NCBI GenBank assembly: GCA_002508545.1
Contig: DAVH01000005.1
Location: forward strand, 14,828-55,759
Length of the DNA stretch: 40,932 bases
Source of the DNA: Methanomassiliicoccus sp. UBA6
GTDB taxonomy: Archaea > Thermoplasmatota > Thermoplasmata > Methanomassiliicoccales > Methanomassiliicoccaceae
Reading direction: 5' to 3'
Positions 8,246-16,600 of the stretch are shown here, piece by piece. The first letter of the stretch is position 1; each line of letters begins with the position of its first letter. The notes under the pieces were generated by a model. The model did not search any database, was not told the DNA's origin, and saw nothing but the letters and a program-made list of their open reading frames with translations. The translations under genes and the position numbers were made by a program.

Positions 8246-8917
8246 ATGGACAAGCTCCCATTCGGATGCGGCTCCCTCGACGCCATCCTGGACGGCGGCG
8301 TGGAGGCCGGGTGCATGACCCTCATCTACGGAGAGGCGGGAACGGGCAAGACCACCCTGTGCCTGATCCTCGCCCGGGACATGGCCAAGACCGGGAAGAA
8401 GGTGATCTACCTGGACACCGAGGGGGTTTCCATCGACCGCCTGAGGCAGATCGCTGGACCTGACTTCGAGACGGTGGCCAAGAACATACTGTTCTCGAAC
8501 ATCAGCAGTTTCGATGAGCAGGAGAGGATGGTGGACAAGGCGATCAAGCTCGCGCAGGGCAACGTGGACGTGGGGATGATCATAATCGACTCCATCAGCA
8601 TGCACTACCGGCTGACGAGCAGGGAGGAGGACCGCGCCGACCGCCGCTCACTGGCCGGGCAGACCACGAAGCTGACCACCCTGGCCAGGGAGAAGGCGAT
8701 ACCGGTGGTAGTGACCTCCCAGGTGTACACCGACGTGGAGACCGGGACCTTCGAGGCGCTGGGCGGGCATGCCCTGCACCACAACGCCAAGCTCATTGTC
8801 AGGGTGGACAAGGTCCGCTCCGGCGGGATGAGAAGGGCGGTGCTGATGAAGGCCCGCCACCTGCCGGAGGGCTTGGAGGCGGACTTCCGCCTCACCGCCG
8901 ACGGCATTAGCTGTTAG
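8246..8917 (+). CDS. radB: DNA repair and recombination protein RadB
   Basis: RadB is the archaeal RecA/RadA paralogue that assists RadA in homologous recombination and lacks the N-terminal helix-hairpin-helix domain of RadA. The 223 residues hold only the ATPase core: Walker A GEAGTGKTT at residues ~29-37, Walker B region GMIIIDSIS near 110, and the RecA-like loop LAGQTTKLTTLAREKAIPVVVTSQVY after it. The length is usual for RadB. It converges on the prenyltransferase gene with a four-base overlap of stop codons. The product is probably made from its own short transcript. Confidence 0.93.
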   Translation: MDKLPFGCGSLDAILDGGVEAGCMTLIYGEAGTGKTTLCLILARDMAKTGKKVIYLDTEGVSIDRLRQIAGPDFETVAKNILFSNISSFDEQERMVDKAIKLAQGNVDVGMIIIDSISMHYRLTSREEDRADRRSLAGQTTKLTTLAREKAIPVVVTSQVYTDVETGTFEALGGHALHHNAKLIVRVDKVRSGGMRRAVLMKARHLPEGLEADFRLTADGISC

Positions 8918-9909
8918 ACCTTTCTTCCCACGGCGAAGTCGATGACTCCGCTCAGGAACTCCCTCTCCAGCGAGGGAGGCAGGCACTCCAGCTGCTCCTT
9001 GGCCTTCACCGCGTACTCGGCCGCGGTCTTCCGCGCGTGATCGACGGCCCCGCAGTCCTCCAGCACCTCGATCGCCTGCTTGATCTCCTCCGGGGTGGCC
9101 TTGTCGTTGCCGAGGGCCTTCATGAGCTTGGCGCGGCGGGGATCGTTCCTTGGCATGGTGTGCAGCGCGTGCAGGACGATGAGCGTCCTCTTCCCGTTGC
9201 GGATGTCGTTGCCCACCGGCTTTCCCAGCTGCTTCTCGTCGCCGGTGAGCGCGAGGATGTCGTCCCAGACCTGGAAGCCCATGCCCATGAGGCGAGCGTA
9301 CTCCTTCATGCTCCTGATCTGCTCCTCGCTCCCGCCCCCGATGAGCGCTCCGCCCTCGGCGGCGCACTCGAACAGCACCGCGGTCTTCTTGTAGATCATC
9401 TTCAGATAGTCGTCCACGGCCACCTGGTCCACCGGGATGTTCTCCAGGTCCATGTCCTCCTGCTGCCCCTCGGCGATGAGCCACACGGTGCGCGCGGTCG
9501 TCTTGATCAGCCGGTTGATGTGCTCAGGGGGCACGTCGGACGAGGTGATGATCTCGAAGGCCCGGGCGAACAGGGCGTCGCCGGCGATGATCGCCGTCGG
9601 CACGTCGAACAGCACGTGGACCGCCGGCCGTCCGCGGCGCATGGAGTCGTTGTCCATGACGTCGTCGTGGACCAGGGTGAAGTTGTGGATGATCTCCAGC
9701 GCGCTGCCGAACGGGATGGCCTTGTCTCCCTTCCCCCCGACGGCCTGGGCCACCACCTGGGCCATCATCGGCCGGAGCCGTTTCCCTCCGGCGGAGGGGT
9801 AATGCCTGACAGCCAGGTTCAGCTTCATGTTGTCCCCCTCCTCGAGGTAGGACATCACCTGTCCGTCGATCGTCTTTGCTCTCTTAGTGATCTCCTTGAG
9901 CACGTCCAT
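8914..9909 (-). CDS. Short-chain trans-prenyl diphosphate synthase (GGPP synthase type)
   Basis: The enzyme condenses IPP with allylic diphosphates to make farnesyl and geranylgeranyl diphosphate for archaeal membrane lipids. The first Asp-rich motif is HDDVMDNDSMRRGRP. The second is WDDILALTGD, where the third Asp of a strict DDxxD is replaced by Ala; variation there is known in archaeal enzymes. The basic GGKRLRP and GKPVGNDIRNGKRT motifs are also present. The start at 9909 (MDVLKEI) has GGAG eight bases upstream; the ATG at 9915 lies too close to it. It follows fni with a two-base gap, as the third gene of the isoprenoid run. Confidence 0.92.
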   Translation of the reverse strand: MDVLKEITKRAKTIDGQVMSYLEEGDNMKLNLAVRHYPSAGGKRLRPMMAQVVAQAVGGKGDKAIPFGSALEIIHNFTLVHDDVMDNDSMRRGRPAVHVLFDVPTAIIAGDALFARAFEIITSSDVPPEHINRLIKTTARTVWLIAEGQQEDMDLENIPVDQVAVDDYLKMIYKKTAVLFECAAEGGALIGGGSEEQIRSMKEYARLMGMGFQVWDDILALTGDEKQLGKPVGNDIRNGKRTLIVLHALHTMPRNDPRRAKLMKALGNDKATPEEIKQAIEVLEDCGAVDHARKTAAEYAVKAKEQLECLPPSLEREFLSGVIDFAVGRKV

Positions 9910-9911
9910 GA

Positions 9912-10973
9912 TCATATCTCCTTTTCCAACATGGCCCACTCCCTGGTGGTGCCGGTGATGATGCGTTGAGCGTTACCTAGCTCCCTGACGTTCCTCGATC
10001 CGGTGAGGAACATGGCGATCCTCAGCTCCTCGACGATCAGGGACAGCTTCTTCTCCACCGCCTCGCGGGATTCCATCGCTTCCCTCAGGACCGCCCGGGC
10101 GAGGCCGGCGCAGTCCGCTCCCACAGCGATGCCCTTGGCCGCCTGGAGGCCGTTCTCTATTCCCCCGCTGGCGATGATCGGCAGGCCGACGTCGGCCCAC
10201 ATGACCGACACCGGCGCGGGGATGCCCCACTCGGCGAAGGTGTCGGCGATGCGCTCGCAGCGGCGGTCCCCGAGCATGGCCGCCCTCCTGCCCTCGACCT
10301 TGGAGAAGCTCGTCCCCCCGGCCCCGGCGACGTCCAGGCCCCGGATGCCGATGCCCTTCAGGCGCGCGGCCACCTGGCGGGATATCCCCGCTCCGGTCTC
10401 CTTTATCAGGATGGGGAGCTCCCTCGATAGCGCGCGGATCCCGTCGTAGCAGCCCTTGGCCTTGGTGTCGCCCTCCGGCTGCGCGATCTCCTGCAGGAAG
10501 TTCAGGTGGATGGCCAGGAGGTCCGCGTCGATCATGTCGATGGCCTTCCGCGCATCGCTGATCCCGAACGCCCTCTTTTTCCTCTGGGGGATGAGCTGCG
10601 GCGCTCCGATGTTGCCCACCTTGAGCGGCACGTCGAACTCCTTGATGACCTCGTAGCTCTTCCTGCTGCCCTTCTCCAGGGCCGGGCGCTGGCTTCCCAC
10701 CCCGAGACCGATGCGCAGGTTCGCGCACGCCTCCGCCAGGTTGCGGTTGATGATCTCCGCGTCGGGATGGCCCCCGGTGATGGCCGTCACCATCAGCGGG
10801 CAGGCGAGCTTCTTGCCGAACAGGACGGTGGAGGTGTCCACCTCGTCAAGGTCGATCTCGGGCAGGGCGTCGTGCACCAGCTTCACATCGTTCCAGTAGT
10901 CGTACGCGGATGCCACGTCCTCGTCCAGTGACACCCGTATGTGCTCGGCCTTCCTCTGCTGGATTCCCTTCAT
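9912..10973 (-). CDS. fni: Isopentenyl-diphosphate delta-isomerase, type 2 (FMN-dependent)
   Basis: This flavoenzyme interconverts IPP and DMAPP. The 353 residues have the type 2 features: RKAEHIRVSL at the N-terminus, MVTAITGGHPDA, GLGVGSQRPALE (FMN-binding region), KVGNIGAPQL, the HLNFLQEIAQPEGD segment with the metal and substrate residues, and SGGIENGLQAAKG near the C-terminus. It starts one base after the stop of ipk and is followed by the prenyl synthase. The three genes form the end of the archaeal mevalonate pathway in order of use. Confidence 0.96.
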   Translation of the reverse strand: MKGIQQRKAEHIRVSLDEDVASAYDYWNDVKLVHDALPEIDLDEVDTSTVLFGKKLACPLMVTAITGGHPDAEIINRNLAEACANLRIGLGVGSQRPALEKGSRKSYEVIKEFDVPLKVGNIGAPQLIPQRKKRAFGISDARKAIDMIDADLLAIHLNFLQEIAQPEGDTKAKGCYDGIRALSRELPILIKETGAGISRQVAARLKGIGIRGLDVAGAGGTSFSKVEGRRAAMLGDRRCERIADTFAEWGIPAPVSVMWADVGLPIIASGGIENGLQAAKGIAVGADCAGLARAVLREAMESREAVEKKLSLIVEELRIAMFLTGSRNVRELGNAQRIITGTTREWAMLEKEI

Positions 10974-10974
10974 G

Positions 10975-11745
10975 TCAAACCACCACCCTGGTGCCCACGA
11001 CCTCTTCGCCCTTCAGTGCCGCGGCCAGTCGCCCGGGGACCAGGCCGTTGATGACCATCGATCCTCCACCGTGGGCAGCGATCCTCAGCATGGTCTCGAT
11101 CTTCCCGAAGATGCTGCCGGTGACGTCCGCGCAGCGCTGCGTTCGGGGCAGCGCGTCGAGCGCGGAGCGGTCCACCACCTCGAGCATGCGGGCGGAAGGG
11201 TCCTCGCGGGGGTCGCAGGTGTACACGCCGTCCACGTCGGAGCAGAATATGATCCTCGCCGGCGCGAGCTCGCGGGCCAGCACTTCCATGAGCTGGTCCC
11301 CGGAGCATATCCCGAAGCCCCGCCTCACGTCCAGCGCCACGTCCCCGAAGGTCACCGGAGCGATACCCAGCTCCAGGTACCGGCGGAATGCATCGACATC
11401 CAGATTCTCCAGTTTGCCCTCGGACAATCGTGCCAGCGCCGAGGGGGGCAAGGAGACTGCGGGCAGCCCGGACCGCACCAGAGCGGAGGTCACCGCCAGG
11501 TTCAGCACGCGGACGTCCTCCATCACCTGGGCCGCCCCCATGAGCTGGGAGGTGTCCCGGAACCCGTTCTGGATGCCGTGCTTGGAGGCGATGACATGCC
11601 CGAACGACCCGGCCCCGTGCACGACCACGGTCGGCTCTCCCGAGCCGGCGATCTCCCCGGCCAGCCTGTCGAGGACATCCTCCCTCAGGACCCTATAGTT
11701 CATCTTGTCGGTGATGACGCTGCCGCCCAGCTTTACCAGCAACAT
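10975..11745 (-). CDS. ipk: Isopentenyl phosphate kinase
   Basis: IPK phosphorylates isopentenyl phosphate to IPP, the step that marks the modified archaeal mevalonate pathways. The protein (256 residues) is an amino acid kinase fold enzyme with LLVKLGGSVITDK at the N-terminus and VVHGAGSFGH, whose first His is the family's catalytic residue. The start at 11745 puts the first strand at residue 2, as in the family. A TATA-like box is near 11779, so the longer frame from 11820 would begin upstream of transcription. First gene of the ipk-fni-prenyl synthase run. Confidence 0.95.
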   Translation of the reverse strand: MLLVKLGGSVITDKMNYRVLREDVLDRLAGEIAGSGEPTVVVHGAGSFGHVIASKHGIQNGFRDTSQLMGAAQVMEDVRVLNLAVTSALVRSGLPAVSLPPSALARLSEGKLENLDVDAFRRYLELGIAPVTFGDVALDVRRGFGICSGDQLMEVLARELAPARIIFCSDVDGVYTCDPREDPSARMLEVVDRSALDALPRTQRCADVTGSIFGKIETMLRIAAHGGGSMVINGLVPGRLAAALKGEEVVGTRVVV

Positions 11746-11774
11746 GTGGTGCGGGCGGAACATGCCCCGGGCCG

Positions 11775-11784
11775 TATAAAAAGG
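11775..11784 (-). promoter_or_regulatory. TATA box of the isoprenoid operon
   Basis: The minus strand reads CCTTTTTATA about 30-39 bases above the ipk ATG at 11745. Transcription would start near 11752, giving a very short leader. It lies within a longer open frame and so helps reject the 11820 start. Confidence 0.6.
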
Positions 11785-11844
11785 ATACGAACGGCAACGA
11801 CGGCAGACGTCGTTGCCCACGGTCAGCCAGTCGGCCGCCGATAC

Positions 11845-12585
11845 TCAGTCCCGGAGCCTCGTGCCGCACTTCCGGCAGAACACGTCGTCGGGCAGCGCGT
11901 CAACGCCGCAGGATGGGCAGTAGCGATCGGCGGGGGCGGCCGGCGGGGTCTTCGGAGGAGCGAGCTTGATCACGGTCGACGGGTAGCTCTTCTCGGCGGC
12001 CGGCGCGGAGGGCGTCAGTAAACGCTTCGCTCTCATGGCCTCCCGGAGCGCCCCGTTGTAATCCTCAGAATCGTAGCACGCCTGGGCCCGGTCGATGCAC
12101 GCGGTGGCCTCCGCCCGCGCCTCGTCGCAGGCATCGGGGACCATGCCGCGGACGGTATCGATCATGAACTTCGATTCCAGGCAGTTCGCCGGGAGCTTCC
12201 GCACCTGGTTGGAGGGTACCTCCTGGCTCTCCTCCTTCGCCGGGGACGGCTCGGGCATGGAGATGAGGTCCTTCTGCTTGCAGGTCAGCAGCGCGTTCCT
12301 CGCCCTGCCGGCCAGCTCGATGGCGTTGAGGAACTCCCGCCGGTCGTAGGCGTTCTCCGCCTGGTAGATCAGAATGTCGGCCTCGGTGGTGTCCCTCCCG
12401 TTCTGCCGGAGCGAGTCCGCCACCGCCTTCGTGGTGCTGACCGCGTTGTACGCATCGTCGCGCTCTATCGCCGCGTCCATCTTGACCTGCTTGCGGCCCT
12501 TCAAGAACCTCAGCTCCAGTAATGCCACCACGGCCGCGATGGCCACGACGACGAGCAGAATGAGCGTCTCCAGCGGGATCTCCAT
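11845..12585 (-). CDS. Membrane-anchored zinc-ribbon protein of unknown function
   Basis: I do not recognise a named family. The 246-residue protein starts MEIPLETLILLVVVAIAAVV, one membrane span, followed by a basic stretch and a long helical region. That region contains two similar stretches, one around AENAYDRREFLNAIELAGRA and one around RAQACYDSEDYNGALREAMRA. Both resemble TPR-like helical pairs. The C-terminus has a zinc ribbon of double CxxC type (CPSCG...FCRKCG). Such architecture is common in archaeal proteins of unknown role. The ATG at 12585 places the span at the very N-terminus; a start at 12630 would add residues not typical of a signal. Confidence 0.75.
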   Translation of the reverse strand: MEIPLETLILLVVVAIAAVVALLELRFLKGRKQVKMDAAIERDDAYNAVSTTKAVADSLRQNGRDTTEADILIYQAENAYDRREFLNAIELAGRARNALLTCKQKDLISMPEPSPAKEESQEVPSNQVRKLPANCLESKFMIDTVRGMVPDACDEARAEATACIDRAQACYDSEDYNGALREAMRAKRLLTPSAPAAEKSYPSTVIKLAPPKTPPAAPADRYCPSCGVDALPDDVFCRKCGTRLRD

Positions 12586-12674
12586 TTCAGCACCCGGACG
12601 GCCGACTATTATTGAGAGATGTAAAAACAATTTGCTATGCAGTTAGTTAAATTGATAAGTAGGAGAAAAGTGGC

Positions 12675-12790
12675 TGACAGCGTTCCACGGTTCCCGCGGG
12701 CTCGCGCACCGCAGTACAGCGTGGAACGCGGGCGGGCTTAACTTCCGGGTTCGAATGGGACCGGGTGTATCCCCGCCGCTATGGCCGTCA
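12675..12790 (-). rRNA. rrf: 5S ribosomal RNA, isolated gene
   Basis: The minus strand carries the conserved 5S core: CCCATTCGAACCCGGAAGTT followed by AAGCCC. The ends pair as TGACGGC with GCTGTCA. Helix IV/V is a 10-bp arm of GCGTTCCACG and CGTGGAACGC (12679-12688 and 12719-12728), which otherwise looks like an inverted repeat. The length of about 116 is normal; the ends may be off by a few bases. No 16S or 23S gene is nearby, so 5S is unlinked. A TATA box stands at 12815-12825, and a T-rich run follows the 3' end. Confidence 0.95.
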
Positions 12791-12814
12791 CACCAATTCT
12801 CCGAATAAGCCTCA

Positions 12815-12825
12815 TCTATAAAAGG
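12815..12825 (-). promoter_or_regulatory. TATA box of the 5S rRNA gene
   Basis: The minus strand reads CCTTTTATAGA, about 28-30 bases above the 5' end of 5S. It is one of the best matches to the archaeal TATA consensus in the window. Confidence 0.75.
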
Positions 12826-12847
12826 ATTCCTATCAGCGGCCGCCAGG

Positions 12848-13576
12848 TCACAGGACCAGGTACAGGGCGACCGCCGCCACGCTCCCGAAGGCCATCGACA
12901 TGAAGTTGACGTGCAGCTTGCCCACGATCTTCCGCCTCTCCAGCGTCGCGCCTATGAGGCTGTCCACCATGCATCCCGCCACGCCCATGACCATAGGTAT
13001 GAGGAACAGAGGGTCGAACGGCCGGTTCACTATGACCAGCCAGCCGGTGTAGGAGGCGACCGCCGAGGCCAGGACGCACCACAGCGTGCCGTTGAGCGAG
13101 ATGCCACCATCCGTCCCCGGGGGCACCCGCTCCCCGGTGGTGATCAGATAGGTGCGGTCGGAGAGCACCCCCAGCTCGCTCGCGGTCGTGTCCGCGGCGG
13201 CCACCGCCACCGATGAGATGTAGGCTATGGCCGCCAGGACGGAGCCCTGCTCCCCCAGGGCGAAGGCGATGACCGCCACCAGTGCCGGCACGAGGCCGTT
13301 GGCGAGGACGTTGCGGTAGGTGCGCTCTCCTTTCCTCCCTTCTTGCAGCCCCTTGCTCTCCTTGATCTGGAAGCGGAACTTGGTGACCGCGAAGCCCATG
13401 AAGGTGAAAACGATGAGGGTGAGCAGCCAGCCGACGTCGCCCAGCCCCCCGATGGCCATGCCGACGATGAACGAGGCCGCTGCCCCGCTCCATGTCAGGA
13501 GGCCGAATCGGTATGAGAGCACCGACAATATCGTGCACAGCACGACCACGATGGCCAGGCTCTCCAGGCTAACCAT
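12848..13576 (-). CDS. DUF92 family integral membrane protein (VTE6/TMEM19-like)
   Basis: The 242 residues form about six membrane spans. Family features are the N-terminal GLLTWSGAAASFIVGMAIGGLGDVGWLLTLIVF, the basic segment KFRFQIKESKGLQEGRKGERTYRNVLANG, and VAAADTTASELGVLS in the middle. Plant VTE6 in this family acts as a phytyl-phosphate kinase, making phytyl diphosphate in prenol salvage. An archaeal role in isoprenoid phosphate metabolism is possible but unproven; the ipk-fni-prenyl synthase operon lies 1 kb downstream. The gene is separated from 5S by its promoter and has no obvious partner. Confidence 0.85.
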   Translation of the reverse strand: MVSLESLAIVVVLCTILSVLSYRFGLLTWSGAAASFIVGMAIGGLGDVGWLLTLIVFTFMGFAVTKFRFQIKESKGLQEGRKGERTYRNVLANGLVPALVAVIAFALGEQGSVLAAIAYISSVAVAAADTTASELGVLSDRTYLITTGERVPPGTDGGISLNGTLWCVLASAVASYTGWLVIVNRPFDPLFLIPMVMGVAGCMVDSLIGATLERRKIVGKLHVNFMSMAFGSVAAVALYLVL

Positions 13577-13636
13577 GAACGGTAAACGGGCCGGTCAGTT
13601 ATTAATGTTGCCCGCAGCTGGCGGAGGCAGGCCAGA

Positions 13637-16600
13637 CTATGCTGCCTGCCCGCCGGCCTCGTCCGTTCCCCCGGGCGAGGTCTTGCTGTCGGGAACGGTG
13701 CCGCACTTCGGGCACTTGGGCTCGGTGGCCGGATAGGCGTTCTCGCAGTACGAGCACATCGTCATCTCCACCAGCTCCGCCATGTCCTCCTTCCCGAGGA
13801 AGGGTATCGAGGACACGAGGTCCTTGAGCCCGGGCTTCAGCAGGGGGTCGGTCTCGTCCTTGATGCCCCTGACCTTCTCCAGGTCCCCGTCCCACTCCTG
13901 CAGCGCTTCCAGGTAGTCCCTCTCGGCCTTGGAGATGGTGTCCTTCATGCGCTGGGGCACCCGCCCCTCGCGCTTGCCGTGCAGGACGACCGCCAGGTAG
14001 ATGTGCTCGCCCTTCTCCACCAGGACCTTCTTCTCCCCGAAGTCCATGCGGTTCAGTCTGGTGGACGACTCGTCCTTGAACGAGTCCTTGACGAAGTCTT
14101 GGATGGCCACCAGCATGCTGCCCAGGATCTGGTCGTCCATTCCCGGCTTCAGCCGCCGGGTCTGGTGGGCCATCAGGTTGCCGTCCTGGTAGATGATGAA
14201 GACATCGTCCACTACCATCCGGGAACGATAGTAGAGGAGGAGGAACGCCCCGGCGGCTGCGCCGATGATGGCGACGAGGTACATCCAAAGGGCGTCGGGA
14301 CGATCGACCAGGGTGACGCCCATCGCCGCGGATGTTTCCCAGTTACCATCGCCGTCCATGGCCCTGATGTAATAAGAGAGGCTGCCAACAACGTCCATTG
14401 CTGGAATCGTGGCAACGTAGGTATTGGTGCCACCGACCCTGCTCATGACTAGGGTCTTGGTCTCATTGTTTGTGGTGTAAACGAGAAGGACCAGTTTAAC
14501 ATCGTCCGAGATGTCGGTGACTTTGACCTTGATCACCAGATCCTCGCCACGGTATCCTTGGGAGACGAGAGCGTCGCTGTCAAGATCAATCGTTGGCGGC
14601 TTGTTGTCGACAATAGCATAATAGACAGTGCTGTTGACATAGCCATGCTGGTCCTTGACCTCGAGGATCACAGTGTATACTCCATTCGTCGTGTAGTTCT
14701 TGGTGATCCTGCTTTCGCTACTCCATTCCGTCCATCCGTTTATCTCGCCGAAGTTCCAGCGGAAGAGCAGCGTGTCATTATCTGTCGGGGTGTCCCAGCT
14801 TCCGATGGCATCGAATGTGAAATTGCCCCATGTTTCGTTCGAGGCACTGATGACGGCAACCGGACGATGGTTCATGATATAGATGGTCAGAAACTCTTCC
14901 AAATAGGGGTTTACGTTGTAGTTGCGCACGCAAATGGTGTGCTCACCTATTGTGTTGTAAGACCACACGGTCTGGTTGATGGTGATGCCGCCCGTGGGGG
15001 TGAATCCCTGATCGGCATTGTAGTCCATGTCCCAGGTGAACCCAACGATTGGGGCTCCGCTTCCCTTGATTTTCACCTCAAAGAATATTTGCTCATCCAT
15101 GAAGAAGCTCGTCCCGCCGCCGTTGGCGATAAGGCCCTCTATAGGGTTCGAGCTTTGAACCACACTGATCATGACGGTATCGGTAGAGGTGTCCCCGATT
15201 GTGTCAGTGATGGTAAGAGTTATATTGTAATAGCCGGGAAGAGCGTAGGAGATCTCTACATCGGGATCGCTGCTTTTCTGACCATCTCCAAGGTCCCATT
15301 GCCTCGAGCTTACTCCGTTAGGTACGTATGAAACATCCTGGAGGTAAATTTTCTCACCCTTCAGGGGACTGTACTTTGAAGCCCATATCCTGGCCTCCAT
15401 CGGCTTGTTCACAGTTATCTGGAAGTCGACCTTGTCGGTGAGGCCATCTCGATCGGTCACTGTCAGAGAGCAAGCGAACACTCCATCGCTAGTGTACTGG
15501 TGCTCCGCTTCTTTCTGGTTCGAGGAGTTACCGTCTCCGAAGTTCCAGAGGTAGGTCAGGAACTCCTTGTCCGACCACGAGTCAGTAGAGTTGGAAGCGT
15601 CGAATCTCACTGTCCCGCCGATGTTCAGGGTGCCAGCTGAATACCAGACTTTGGCATCAGGGACCAAGTTCCTCTGGAGCCAGTAGCTAAGCGCCTTCGC
15701 GGTAGACGATGACGCGACGATGTCCGCGCGGCCATCCCCATTAATGTCGGCCAGAGATACCCCGCTCGCGATACCCCCGGAGGTCACGTCGAAGGGATTG
15801 GAAAAGGTTGACGAGCCCTTGCTGAGCCATATGCCGATTTCGGGAATTGCTTCGTACTTGATTGCAAGGTCATCCTTGCCGTCATCATTGAGGTCTTCGG
15901 AACGAATCAGTTCAGCGTCACCAGGAAGCAACAGGGAGAAGGTCGGCTGAGTGGATATGGTGAAGCCTGCCCCCATATTGGCAAAGATTTTGAGTTGCTT
16001 CGAGGAGGTTGCTGCCGCCACGTCGTCCCTTCCGTTGCCGTCGAAGTCCCCGACCGCGATTGAATAGGGCGTCAGTCCTGGGCTTATTAGAGCAGCGTTG
16101 TAGGTATTACCATAGCAATCTCCGATGCTCGGCGACTCCTTTAGGTAATAAATCTCCGACCTGCCGTCATTGCTATTGAGGGCAACAATGCTCGAGCCGA
16201 CTCCCGATGGGTCCAAGCTCCCGAAACCGACATTTATCATATCGTCCGAGGAGCCGGCCCCAATCGTTTCATGGGTCGGCGACTCAGACATGGGATTATA
16301 GATGACGTCGACCCCGTTATGACATCCCACGATTAGCACATCGGTGCCAAGGACATCTATTCTACCTCCGGTCATGGAGAACGGCTGAGACAATTCCGGG
16401 GGCAGGTCAATGGTGAACGGCGAGCTGTTGCTCATGAATCCGTTGGAGCCCTTGTAGATGATGATGCGGTCCGAACTCTGGAATGAGATTGCGAGATCAC
16501 CAACGCTATCACCATCCAAATCGCCGATGTAGAGATCGGTGGGCACACTGGCGGTATTTATTACTCTACTTTCTCCGGTTGGCGTGGTGATGTAGACTTT

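Noticed and set aside
12679..12728. 10-bp inverted repeat that looks like a mobile-element end or operator
   Set aside because: It is one arm of the 5S rRNA structure; the surrounding bases match the 5S core on the minus strand.
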